A stretch of 5,990 nt of DNA, from contig JALGUK010000163.1 of assembly GCA_029820875.1 (NCBI GenBank), positions 1 to 5,990 of the forward strand. The letters are read 5' to 3'. The translations under genes and the position numbers were made by a program. Below, piece by piece: positions 1 to 5,705 of the stretch. Every line of letters begins with the position of its first letter. Positions within the stretch are counted from its first letter, which is position 1. The notes under the pieces are model-generated. The model had not been told where the DNA came from. It did no database searches and saw only the letters and a program-made list of their open reading frames with translations. Source of the DNA: Candidatus Zipacnadia bacterium. Its GTDB lineage: Bacteria; Armatimonadota; UBA5377; JALGUK01.

Positions 1-206
1 AGGCGGTCCGGCAACCTCTGAGGGCCCTCGGACTCGCGGAACTGGCCGTGAAGAATCTTGATGTCGGTCTGGCAAATGCCTGTCCCGACGACCTGTACAA
101 GCACCTCGTCCGGCATTAGCTCCCCTAATTGGGCATTTTCTTCAATCTCAATACGCCGCTCGGAGGACCCGGGAAGGCGGACGAAGAGCGCGGCTTTGGT
201 GTTCAT
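1..206 (-). CDS. Zinc-dependent alcohol dehydrogenase (MDR family), N-terminal part, cut by window edge
   Basis: Only the first 68 codons are present; the gene continues past the left edge. The ATG lies at 206-204. The translation opens with a short beta-rich lead (MNTKAALFVR), followed by DEVLVQVVGTGICQTDIKILHG at residues 33-54, given here in pieces: DEVLVQVV, then GTGICQTD. This is the GroES-like domain signature of medium-chain dehydrogenases. Cys45 in GICQTD is the expected first ligand of the catalytic zinc (the usual form is GICHTD or GICRTD). The family oxidises alcohols or reduces aldehydes with NAD(P) in the cytoplasm. The substrate cannot be told from this fragment, and the Rossmann domain and remaining zinc ligands lie outside. 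The ribosome site is weak: a GAAGGGA stretch about 12 nt upstream. The gene is divergent from the sialidase-like gene across 147 nt. The family call is firm; the subfamily is not. Confidence 0.85.
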   Translation of the reverse strand, partial: MNTKAALFVRLPGSSERRIEIEENAQLGELMPDEVLVQVVGTGICQTDIKILHGQFRESEGPQRLPDR

Positions 207-353
207 TGATGCAGCTTTCCCTTCAGTGATATCTACCGCTCCAGGATTTCCTCACCGACCAGTGCAACACCTGCATCGAAGGCGCCGAAGGAACTCCTGG
301 TGTTTGGAGCGAATGTGAAACATGGTTTGCAGCCATAGTAATGGAGGAAAGTC

Positions 354-1472
354 ATGGTGCACAGCTTGCCGTCGGGTCGCGTTTTGAACGCGGTATTGCT
401 TTTGTTCGGACTCACCCTTACACCGTCAGGAGGAATAGCTCAGGTGGGTCAAAACGATGTTTTTTCACTGGTCATCGCGGCGGCCGGGCCGGACAACCCG
501 CGTAACAGCGAGGCCGATGCGATCGTGCTAAAGGACGGGAGAGTCCTGCTGGCTTGGACGGAGTTTTATGGGGATACCGGGGCCGACGCGGGTGCTGCTC
601 GGATTGTGGGCCGAATCTCCGAAGACGGCGGCCGCACGTGGGGGGCAAAGTACACGCTGGTGGAAAACGACGCCGCCTGCAACGTGATGGAAGTCAACTT
701 TGTGCGTCTGAACTTTGTGCGTCTGCGCAGCGGCCCGATCGCGCTCTTTTATGTACACAAGAACTCCGAGCCCGCCGCCGGCCGGCCCGGAGACTGCCGC
801 ATCATGCTTCGCATCTCCGGCGACGAGGGGGCCACATTCGGACCCGCAACCCAGCTCAGCCCCGACAACGTCTACACGGTAATCGCCAACGGGCGGGGCC
901 TGATGCTCTCTACAGGGAGGCTCCTCCTGGAGGCTGCAGGCCCCCAAGGCAGCTACTGCCTCATCTCCGACGACGACGGCAAGACCTGGCGCAACAGCCA
1001 GCCTGTTCCGAAACCGCCGGAAGGATGGGCCGGCGAGGGTGCCTGCATCGAGCTTAAGGACGGGCGCGTTCTGATGCTCCTGCGCACGCAATCAATGGGA
1101 GGGCAATGGGCCAGCATTTCCGAGGACGGCGGGGAAACCTGGAGCGCACCCAAGGCGACTCCGCTTACCGGCACATCCGCCCCTCCCTGTATCACCCGTA
1201 TTCCCGCCACCGGCGATTTGCTGGCCATCTGGAATCATACATCCGCCACTACATATGGGGCGCGGAGGAATCCTTTGACGGCCGCCATCTCGCGCGATGA
1301 AGGGGCTACCTGGGAGAACTTCCGCAACATCGAGGAAGGCGGCGAGGACGCCTGGGCTTACCCATCGGCGACCTGGGTGAAAGACCAGGTGCTGCTCAGC
1401 TATTACCTCGACCACGCCGGGCGCCTGTCACTGAAAGTCAAGTCCCTGCCGGCCCGCTGGTTCTACGAGTAG
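354..1472 (+). CDS. Exported sialidase-like protein with five Asp-box (BNR) repeats
   Basis: This 372-aa protein looks secreted. Residues 1-29 form a signal peptide: a short basic start, a hydrophobic core (NAVLLLFGLTLT) and a likely cut after GIA29. Five Asp boxes (S-x-D-x-G-x-T-W/F) follow at residues 89-96, 155-162, 205-212, 256-263 and 313-320. Their even spacing is typical of a six-bladed sialidase (BNR/GH33-like) beta-propeller. The segment NSEADAIVLKDGRVLLAW (51-68) matches the usual opening of bacterial sialidase-family proteins, and the end, LPARWFYE, is also typical. The family hydrolyses terminal sialic acids from glycans, but many propellers of this kind in environmental bacteria have no proven substrate, and I cannot assign the catalytic Arg triad or the Tyr/Glu pair with confidence. 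The ATG is supported by GGAGG at 343-347 with 6-nt spacing. An exact 15-bp tandem duplication gives NFVRL-NFVRL at residues 115-124. The DUF72 gene follows after 21 nt, so the two are probably one operon. Confidence 0.85.
   Translation: MVHSLPSGRVLNAVLLLFGLTLTPSGGIAQVGQNDVFSLVIAAAGPDNPRNSEADAIVLKDGRVLLAWTEFYGDTGADAGAARIVGRISEDGGRTWGAKYTLVENDAACNVMEVNFVRLNFVRLRSGPIALFYVHKNSEPAAGRPGDCRIMLRISGDEGATFGPATQLSPDNVYTVIANGRGLMLSTGRLLLEAAGPQGSYCLISDDDGKTWRNSQPVPKPPEGWAGEGACIELKDGRVLMLLRTQSMGGQWASISEDGGETWSAPKATPLTGTSAPPCITRIPATGDLLAIWNHTSATTYGARRNPLTAAISRDEGATWENFRNIEEGGEDAWAYPSATWVKDQVLLSYYLDHAGRLSLKVKSLPARWFYE
696..725 (+). repeat. Exact 15-bp tandem duplication inside the sialidase-like gene
   Basis: The unit AACTTTGTGCGTCTG occurs twice back to back (696-710 and 711-725) with no mismatch. 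It is aligned to codons and adds one extra NFVRL to the protein. Two copies identical even at third codon positions indicate a recent event. Confidence 0.95.
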
Positions 1473-1493
1473 AACGCGAAGGGAGGGGTATCC

Positions 1494-2234
1494 ATGGCCC
1501 GGCCTTTCATCGGAACATCAGGCTGGTCATATAAGCACTGGCGGGGCGGGGTGTGGTACCCCGAGGGTCTGCGGCAGAAGGATGAATTCTCGTACTACGC
1601 CGGGCAATTCGACACGGTTGAAATCAATAGCAGCTTCTACCACTTGCCGCAGGAGAAAACGTTCATCGGTTGGGCGCAGAAGGCACCGGACGGGTTCACC
1701 TTCGCGCTCAAGTTCAGCCGTTACCTGACGCACGTAAAGAAGCTCGCCGAGCCGAAGGATTCGCTGCAGATTTTCATGGACCGCGCCTCGCTTTTAGGCG
1801 AGAAACTGGGGCCTATCCTATTTCAGCTCCCGCCGTCGCTGCACCTTGATATGGACCGCCTGGCCGGCCTCGTTCGGGTGCTTCCTCCGCAGCAGCGGTT
1901 TACGTTCGAGTTCCGCCATGAAAGCTGGTTCTGCGATGATGTATACGCGCTGCTGCAGGACCACAACGCGGCCCTGACCATCTCCGACACGCCCAGATAC
2001 CCGCTCGTCATCCGGGCGACCGCCGACTTCGTTTATATCCGCCTCCACGGCCACGAGAAGCTGTATGCGTCCAACTACTCTGACGAGCAGTTACGGGAAT
2101 GGGCTGGCAGGCTCCTGAAATGGATGGACGAGGACCGCGACGTCTACGTCTACTTCGACAATGATGCCGAGGGATACGCGCCGCGCAACGCGCTTACGCT
2201 GAGGGAGATGGTGGCCGGCCGGGGTATCGCGTAG
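1494..2234 (+). CDS. DUF72 domain protein (YecE-like)
   Basis: This 246-aa protein is full length for the DUF72 (PF01904) family, which has a TIM-barrel fold and no settled biochemical role. The signatures are present in order: FIGTSGWSYKHWRG at 5-18 followed by WYP, EINSSFYHLP at 43-52, FALKFSRYLTHVKKL at 70-84, LGPILFQLPPS at 105-115, FEFRHESW at 138-145, YIRLHGHEKLYASNYS at 181-196, and the closing VYVYFDNDAEGYAPRNAL at 217-234. There is no signal peptide and no membrane segment, so it should be cytoplasmic. The start ATG is supported by GGGAGGG at 1481-1487 with 6-nt spacing. It sits 21 nt after the sialidase-like gene and is probably co-transcribed with it. A functional link between the two is not evident. 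The family call is nearly certain; the function is unknown. Confidence 0.95.
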   Translation: MARPFIGTSGWSYKHWRGGVWYPEGLRQKDEFSYYAGQFDTVEINSSFYHLPQEKTFIGWAQKAPDGFTFALKFSRYLTHVKKLAEPKDSLQIFMDRASLLGEKLGPILFQLPPSLHLDMDRLAGLVRVLPPQQRFTFEFRHESWFCDDVYALLQDHNAALTISDTPRYPLVIRATADFVYIRLHGHEKLYASNYSDEQLREWAGRLLKWMDEDRDVYVYFDNDAEGYAPRNALTLREMVAGRGIA

Positions 2235-2255
2235 CCGCGCGTCTCTCCCGGCCGG
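2215..2255 (+). terminator. Possible terminator hairpin in the convergent gap after the DUF72 gene
   Basis: A perfect 9-bp inverted repeat, CCGGCCGGG (2215-2223) and CCCGGCCGG (2247-2255), is followed by TTTCT. The 23-nt loop contains the DUF72 stop codon and a smaller CGCG/CGCG pairing (2228-2231 with 2236-2239). The stem is strong, but the T-run is short, so this may be a weak intrinsic terminator or simply a structured 3' end. It lies between two convergent genes and could serve both strands. Confidence 0.4.
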
Positions 2256-2289
2256 TTTCTGCGCTTGACGAATCAGCCGCTTTTGCCTC

Positions 2290-3522
2290 TCACACTTTCA
2301 TAACGTACACCGGCGTCAGCTTGGCGACCGGTTCGGCGAGTTCCAGCTCGAACGTCCGCAGGGCGACCTCACGCCCGCGATAGCTGTACGGGATTTCACG
2401 CACGTTCTGGAGAATCTTGCGCCCGTAATCGTGATAGGCATCCATCTCGAAGTAGCGGGTGCCGTGAATCTCGTGCACCTGCAGGACGTCCAGCATGTGG
2501 TCAAAGACGTATCCGCCGCCGTGCGGGACGACGTTCGCGGTCAGGAGGCTTTCGTAGACCCCCAGCCGCTCGGCGCGCTCGCGGAAGCCCAGTATCTCCA
2601 CCTGTTCCGGCGTAAGGTTAGGCTTCCCGCGGATAAGGTAAGCCGGAAGGTCAGACCGTAGAACGAGCGGATACAACACATTGCGGTCCTCGGTAACCGG
2701 ATGGCACCCTAAGAGCAGTTCGTTGTAGTTTAGAAGGCCCTGGTGTGTCTCGTTACCCAGAAGTTGAAAGTCCCCGAACAGCCGCTCAGCCGCAAGCAGC
2801 CTCCGCTGCTTGGAGAACTGCTCCACGTACCGGAAACGCTCGAGGTACTCGGTGGCCGCGCGGCCCGTCAGGTACCGGCACGGCCCGAATGGGGTCTCAA
2901 GCACCTCGGCCATCTGCATAAGACGTGGGCTGTAGTCGTAGTAAAGCCCGAAGGTCCCCTGCGCGTCGCCGCGGAGCTCGTCACCCGCATAGTGCGTGAT
3001 GAACGCAAACTCCGGAAGGTCCACGTCGTCCGTCATCGGCTGGACGCGGAAAACGTCAATAAAATGGTTGCTCTTGCCGAAGTCCCAGTGGATTTCAACC
3101 CCGTCTATTGTAATGCGTTCTTCCTTGAGTTTCTGAATGCGCTCGATGAGGTCCCTGGCCGGGGGAAGTCGGTCCAGTCCCCCCACGAGCATCCCGCACC
3201 CGTTGGGCTTGGCGTCGAGGATTATCAGCTCTTGCGTGCCGTCCCCCCAGCAGAGCTTGCCCCCGTAGCCGAACCCGTTGGCCCATCGGTTGACGTTGCG
3301 GGTTATGGTCATGTCCGGGGTGCCGAAAAAGAACGCATTCGGCTCAAGTCCGAGGTGCTCCTGGACGCAGTGAATCTTGGCGAGACCGTACTTCATGTTC
3401 GCCTTGCACAGCTTCGTGCCGCTGTCGGGAAGTCCCGTCGAAAAAACGTGCTGCTTTCCCCTCTCCAGCAGCTCGTGCTTCATCAACTCCTCGGCGCTGG
3501 GCGCCGCACCCGAATGTAACAC
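2290..3522 (-). CDS. Divergent RtcB-like (RNA ligase fold) protein with altered catalytic motifs
   Basis: About 410 aa, cytoplasmic, no signal or membrane segment. I recognise no close named family, but motif-like segments follow RtcB order (residues from the GTG at 3522): TPD at 68-70 (RtcB MPD.H), GYGGK at 85-89 (GYG), PNGCGM at 106-111 (DIGCGM), KSNHFIDVF at 150-158 (GNHFLEV), FITHYAGDELRG at 174-185 (IHSGSRG), ETHQG at 258-262 (HN.A), and VPHGGGY at 332-338 (HGAGR). RtcB joins RNA 2',3'-cyclic phosphate to 5'-OH ends using GTP and Mn. Here the cysteine and four histidines seem kept, but the DxxC aspartate is Pro106, NHxxE reads NHxxD, and the HGAGR arginine is Tyr. Activity is therefore uncertain. 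The start was chosen because AGGAGG (3532-3537) sits 9 nt before this GTG. A longer reading from a GTG at 3567 adds 15 residues but has no ribosome site. The homology is inferred from motif order and has not been tested by search. Confidence 0.55.
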   Translation of the reverse strand: MLHSGAAPSAEELMKHELLERGKQHVFSTGLPDSGTKLCKANMKYGLAKIHCVQEHLGLEPNAFFFGTPDMTITRNVNRWANGFGYGGKLCWGDGTQELIILDAKPNGCGMLVGGLDRLPPARDLIERIQKLKEERITIDGVEIHWDFGKSNHFIDVFRVQPMTDDVDLPEFAFITHYAGDELRGDAQGTFGLYYDYSPRLMQMAEVLETPFGPCRYLTGRAATEYLERFRYVEQFSKQRRLLAAERLFGDFQLLGNETHQGLLNYNELLLGCHPVTEDRNVLYPLVLRSDLPAYLIRGKPNLTPEQVEILGFRERAERLGVYESLLTANVVPHGGGYVFDHMLDVLQVHEIHGTRYFEMDAYHDYGRKILQNVREIPYSYRGREVALRTFELELAEPVAKLTPVYVMKV

Positions 3523-3531
3523 CGTAACATA

Positions 3532-3537
3532 CCTCCT
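3532..3537 (-). promoter_or_regulatory. Shine-Dalgarno site that sets the start of the RtcB-like gene
   Basis: On the minus strand the sequence reads AGGAGG, a full consensus ribosome site, 9 nt before the GTG at 3522. It would lie inside the coding region if the start at 3567 were used, which argues for the shorter protein. An out-of-frame ATG (3530-3528) lies only 1 nt after it, too close for normal initiation. Confidence 0.6.
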
Positions 3538-3598
3538 CTCAAAGCCTGAATCCTCGCGTCGCCCCACAGTGGGGAGACTTGTATTCGACGCTGGGTGG

Positions 3599-3615
3599 AA
3601 AACTCCTGCCGGGAG
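3599..3615 (-). terminator. Weak hairpin plus T-run after the membrane protein gene
   Basis: On the minus strand, CTCC-cggca-GGAG is followed directly by TTTTCC, 16 nt after the membrane protein stop codon. The stem is only 4 bp, so at best it is a weak terminator or attenuator between the membrane protein and the RtcB-like gene. It may be chance. Confidence 0.2.
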
Positions 3616-3630
3616 GGAAGAGGAAAGTCG

Positions 3631-5262
3631 TCAGATGAGAAACCGATAGGTCTCCCGCCCGAGGGCTATGCCGTAGAAGTTCCAGAAGGCGCCGACCACG
3701 CATTCGCCGAGTATCAGCCCGTAAAAGAAGGGGGTGCATATGCGGTACGCCTTGGTGCCTGCGTAACGTAGAATGATAGTCTTGACCAGCCAGGCGACAA
3801 GCAGCGAAAGCCAGAAAACATTCATGGACCACGTCCCCGAGACTGCGTAACCCGCTGGATGGAACGGCCACCACGCATACCTTGTCCGCAGGCTCATGAG
3901 GATGAATGTGAAGACCAGCCCTACGCCGGCCGCTATCGGGGATGCGGGCTGAGGGCGGCGTGGAGTGGTCATCCATGACTGCAGGCGCCGCCACGGCTCG
4001 GCCCCGAAGCCCGTGACCCACCCAATGCTGTGAGTGGTCACCCCGAGATGATAGACCTGGTGCAGGAACGCCCAGAAGGCGCCCAAAACGCCCGCAAGCC
4101 CTGCCAGCATCATGGCCGCCGACATCCGCCTCTGTGAAACCCCTGCCTCATCCGCCATCTTCATACCCTCAATCTGGCAGGGCATCGGGTGACTCCGGTA
4201 GGCGCGGTTGAAAAACCACAGGAACGACATCGAGATCAAGTTGGACGAGGGCAGGCGCCGGGTGCCGAGCGTGCGGGTAATCATCTCGTCGGGGCCGATG
4301 AAGTGCAGGTCGTGCACGGGCGTGCCCAGTTCAGCACGCATCCTCGCGACCGCCGTCGAGATGCACCAGTAAATCATGAAAAAGACAATCCCGAGGCCGA
4401 TTGACAGCCCTATCGCGTTGGCGAAAGCGACGCAGATGACCGTGCCGATAACTATCCCCGCGACTGCCCAGGCGTAGGGGAGCGGCTCATCGGTGTCCTC
4501 GGCATCCAGACCGCTCCTGAGGCGGTTGAAAATGCGCTTGAGAACGTGTCGCCACAGCCACACACACGTAAGCGCAAGGCCCACGTACCCCCCGAAGCAT
4601 TGCTCGCTTATATAGGGGAAGTCGGGGTTCTCCGCCCAGCCGGTTATGCTCGCGCCGATGCGCTCCAGCTTCCAAAAAATGTAAAAAAACCAACACGAAA
4701 AGCACAGGTCCAGCGGGATAAGCCATCCCAGAGCCACGGCGAACGGGAATACCCCCGCAGGAGTCCACCCGACCGCGTTCCAGGGCCGGGTGGTAAGGTG
4801 CTGCTGGAGGTCGTAGAGGCGTCCGCCGAGGCTTGGAACGATAGGGTACAGCACGTGCAGGCCGTTGATGATATCAAGAAGCGCCGCCAGGCCGAAACCG
4901 ATCCAGAGCGCCTTGCTGCTGAGGATACCGCTGCTGCGGTTGCACAAATCAACCGGCAGCCGCACTACCGGGAAACTGAGCTTGGCTCGGTCAACCCAGT
5001 TGCGCCGGAAAAGAGCGTTGATACAGAGCATGACAAACAGCAATACCATAATGAAGCCGGTCCACAGAAGCACCGGCGCAATCCACGGCGTGAAGTTCTG
5101 GGCAAGGTAGATAGACGTATCGCCATCATAGTAGCCGCGTAGCGACCTGTGGTCCGATACGGTCAGCAGCCTGGGAAGGCGGCCCAGGAACAGGTCCTCC
5201 CAGCCGTTTTCAGGTGTGGCGAACCAGAAGGGGTAGGCTATGATGGAGATGAGACATGTCAT
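3631..5262 (-). CDS. DUF6785-like multi-pass membrane protein, main (C-terminal) part; frame-shifted from its N-terminus
   Basis: This 543-codon frame has about ten hydrophobic segments, near residues 57-81, 117-139, 168-197, 219-237, 264-304 (probably two), 342-352, 383-403, 444-457, 481-497 and 511-531. Signatures I associate with the DUF6785/DUF6784 membrane proteins of Planctomycetota-like bacteria are PFWFATPENGWEDLF at 11-25, RRNWVDRAKLSFPVVRLPV at 86-104, RAYRSHPMPCQIEGMKMAD at 353-371 and WWPFHPAGYAVSGTWSMN at 464-481. The role is unknown; a transporter is a guess from topology. The first ~8 residues (MTCLISII) have no ribosome site before them and continue, in another frame, the protein that begins at 5548. 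This is therefore most likely not an independent gene but the larger piece of one ~650-aa protein broken by a frameshift near 5240-5262. Sequencing error, true mutation or recoding are all possible. The RtcB-like gene follows on the same strand after 108 nt. Confidence 0.8.
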   Translation of the reverse strand: MTCLISIIAYPFWFATPENGWEDLFLGRLPRLLTVSDHRSLRGYYDGDTSIYLAQNFTPWIAPVLLWTGFIMVLLFVMLCINALFRRNWVDRAKLSFPVVRLPVDLCNRSSGILSSKALWIGFGLAALLDIINGLHVLYPIVPSLGGRLYDLQQHLTTRPWNAVGWTPAGVFPFAVALGWLIPLDLCFSCWFFYIFWKLERIGASITGWAENPDFPYISEQCFGGYVGLALTCVWLWRHVLKRIFNRLRSGLDAEDTDEPLPYAWAVAGIVIGTVICVAFANAIGLSIGLGIVFFMIYWCISTAVARMRAELGTPVHDLHFIGPDEMITRTLGTRRLPSSNLISMSFLWFFNRAYRSHPMPCQIEGMKMADEAGVSQRRMSAAMMLAGLAGVLGAFWAFLHQVYHLGVTTHSIGWVTGFGAEPWRRLQSWMTTPRRPQPASPIAAGVGLVFTFILMSLRTRYAWWPFHPAGYAVSGTWSMNVFWLSLLVAWLVKTIILRYAGTKAYRICTPFFYGLILGECVVGAFWNFYGIALGRETYRFLI

Positions 5263-5548
5263 GTCCGCTGACAGCGGACGCGATTGCCATCATCACATAC
5301 AGGACCGTCAGTTCCCCGCGGGAGAAGGCCCATTTGGGCCACAGTCCGCGGATGACAACATTGAGCAGGGCAACTACGAGGAGACTGAAGACTACGTTAT
5401 AGAAGAGGGAAACCGTGGCCGGAGCCGCCTGCCGCCACATGAAGTTGGCCATAATCCAGTACGTATTGAGCACACAAAGCACAAGGCCGATGACGACCGC
5501 GCGAACGGTCACACCTCGATGTGATTCCGGTTCCAAAGCGTATTCCAC
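5210..5548 (-). CDS. DUF6785-like membrane protein, N-terminal piece ended early by a frameshift
   Basis: This 112-aa frame starts at a GTG (5548-5546), with AAGGA only a few bases upstream as a weak ribosome site. It encodes a short cytoplasmic start (MEYALEPESHRGVTVR), a membrane helix at 17-37 containing NTYWIMANFMW, the family-like TVSLFYNVVFSLLVVALLNVV at 45-65 (a second helix), then SRGELTVLYVMMAIASAVSGHDM at 76-98; the last two are each quoted only to show register. After GHDM the reading turns to histidine-rich, unfamily-like residues (SHLHHSLPLLVRHT) and stops at 5210. The expected family sequence PFWFATPEN is found in the other frame from 5262 onward. The two frames overlap by 53 nt. 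I read them as one broken gene. The alternative, two separately translated overlapping proteins, is unlikely because the second frame has no ribosome site. Confidence 0.75.
   Translation of the reverse strand: MEYALEPESHRGVTVRAVVIGLVLCVLNTYWIMANFMWRQAAPATVSLFYNVVFSLLVVALLNVVIRGLWPKWAFSRGELTVLYVMMAIASAVSGHDMSHLHHSLPLLVRHT
5263..5279. repeat. Perfect 17-nt palindrome next to the frameshift site
   Basis: GTCCGCTG (5263-5270), a single A, then CAGCGGAC (5272-5279) form an 8+1+8 perfect inverted repeat inside the membrane protein gene. On the coding strand it is followed at once by the direct repeat ACATG-ACATG, which is where the reading frame breaks. Confidence 0.9.
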
Positions 5549-5589
5549 GGTCCTTCGGCGCTGCCTGCAACGGGCCAGTGGTGATAACG

Positions 5590-5620
5590 TGTGGGGCGCA
5601 CCCGTGGTGGAGGCCCCACA
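5590..5620. repeat. Intergenic hairpin 1 (8-bp stem)
   Basis: TGTGGGGC (5590-5597) pairs exactly with GCCCCACA (5613-5620). The loop can pair further (CACC 5599-5602 with GGTG 5606-5609). There is no T-run on either side, so it is not a typical intrinsic terminator. It lies 42 nt before the start of the membrane protein gene and would be in its leader if transcription begins upstream. Confidence 0.6.
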
Positions 5621-5627
5621 AACTTGT

Positions 5628-5640
5628 CCTGCTGTGCAGG
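5628..5640. repeat. Intergenic hairpin 2 (5-bp stem)
   Basis: CCTGC (5628-5632), TGT loop, GCAGG (5636-5640). It is short but perfect, and it sits between the two larger hairpins of the same intergenic region. Confidence 0.4.
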
Positions 5641-5670
5641 CACCCTACAATGCCCCGGCGGCCCTGCACT

Positions 5671-5696
5671 TGCGCACCATACCGGCCAGGTGCGCA
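5671..5696. repeat. Intergenic hairpin 3 (8-bp stem) just after the Mrr-like gene
   Basis: TGCGCACC (5671-5678) and GGTGCGCA (5689-5696) pair exactly around a 10-nt loop, 9 nt beyond the stop codon of the minus-strand nuclease-like gene. The position suits transcript termination or 3'-end protection, but no T-run follows. Confidence 0.5.
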
Positions 5697-5705
5697 GGGC
5701 TGATT

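Noticed and set aside
207..353. Promoter pair in the divergent gap between the dehydrogenase and the sialidase-like gene
   Set aside because: No -35/-10 pair with proper spacing stands out on either strand; inverted repeats such as CCAGGA (241-246) / TCCTGG (295-300) and AACACC (266-271) / GGTGTT (299-304) are short and widely spaced.
528..1091. 187-codon minus-strand frame inside the sialidase-like gene
   Set aside because: The plus-strand frame has a signal peptide, five Asp boxes and a good ribosome site, so this is a shadow frame.
2743..3519. Long open plus-strand frame (258 codons) antisense to the RtcB-like gene
   Set aside because: It lies wholly opposite a gene with recognisable motifs and its translation resembles no family; long antisense frames are common in GC-rich DNA.
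3562..3574. Palindrome CCCCA-CAG-TGGGG upstream of the RtcB-like gene, considered as an operator
   Set aside because: The arms are only 5-6 bp of simple G/C sequence, there is no second copy nearby and no promoter is visible to relate it to.
4546..5142. 198-codon plus-strand frame antisense to the membrane protein gene
   Set aside because: It is charged, low-complexity and unlike any family, while the opposite strand encodes clear membrane helices with family motifs.
5210..5285. Programmed ribosomal frameshifting in the membrane protein gene
   Set aside because: There is no X-XXY-YYZ slippery heptamer or RF2-like stop context at the junction, and the hairpin lies upstream rather than downstream of the shift; a mutation or sequence error is simpler.
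5397..5669. 90-codon minus-strand frame across the start of the membrane protein gene
   Set aside because: It overlaps the better-supported membrane protein frame, has no family resemblance and runs through the intergenic hairpins.
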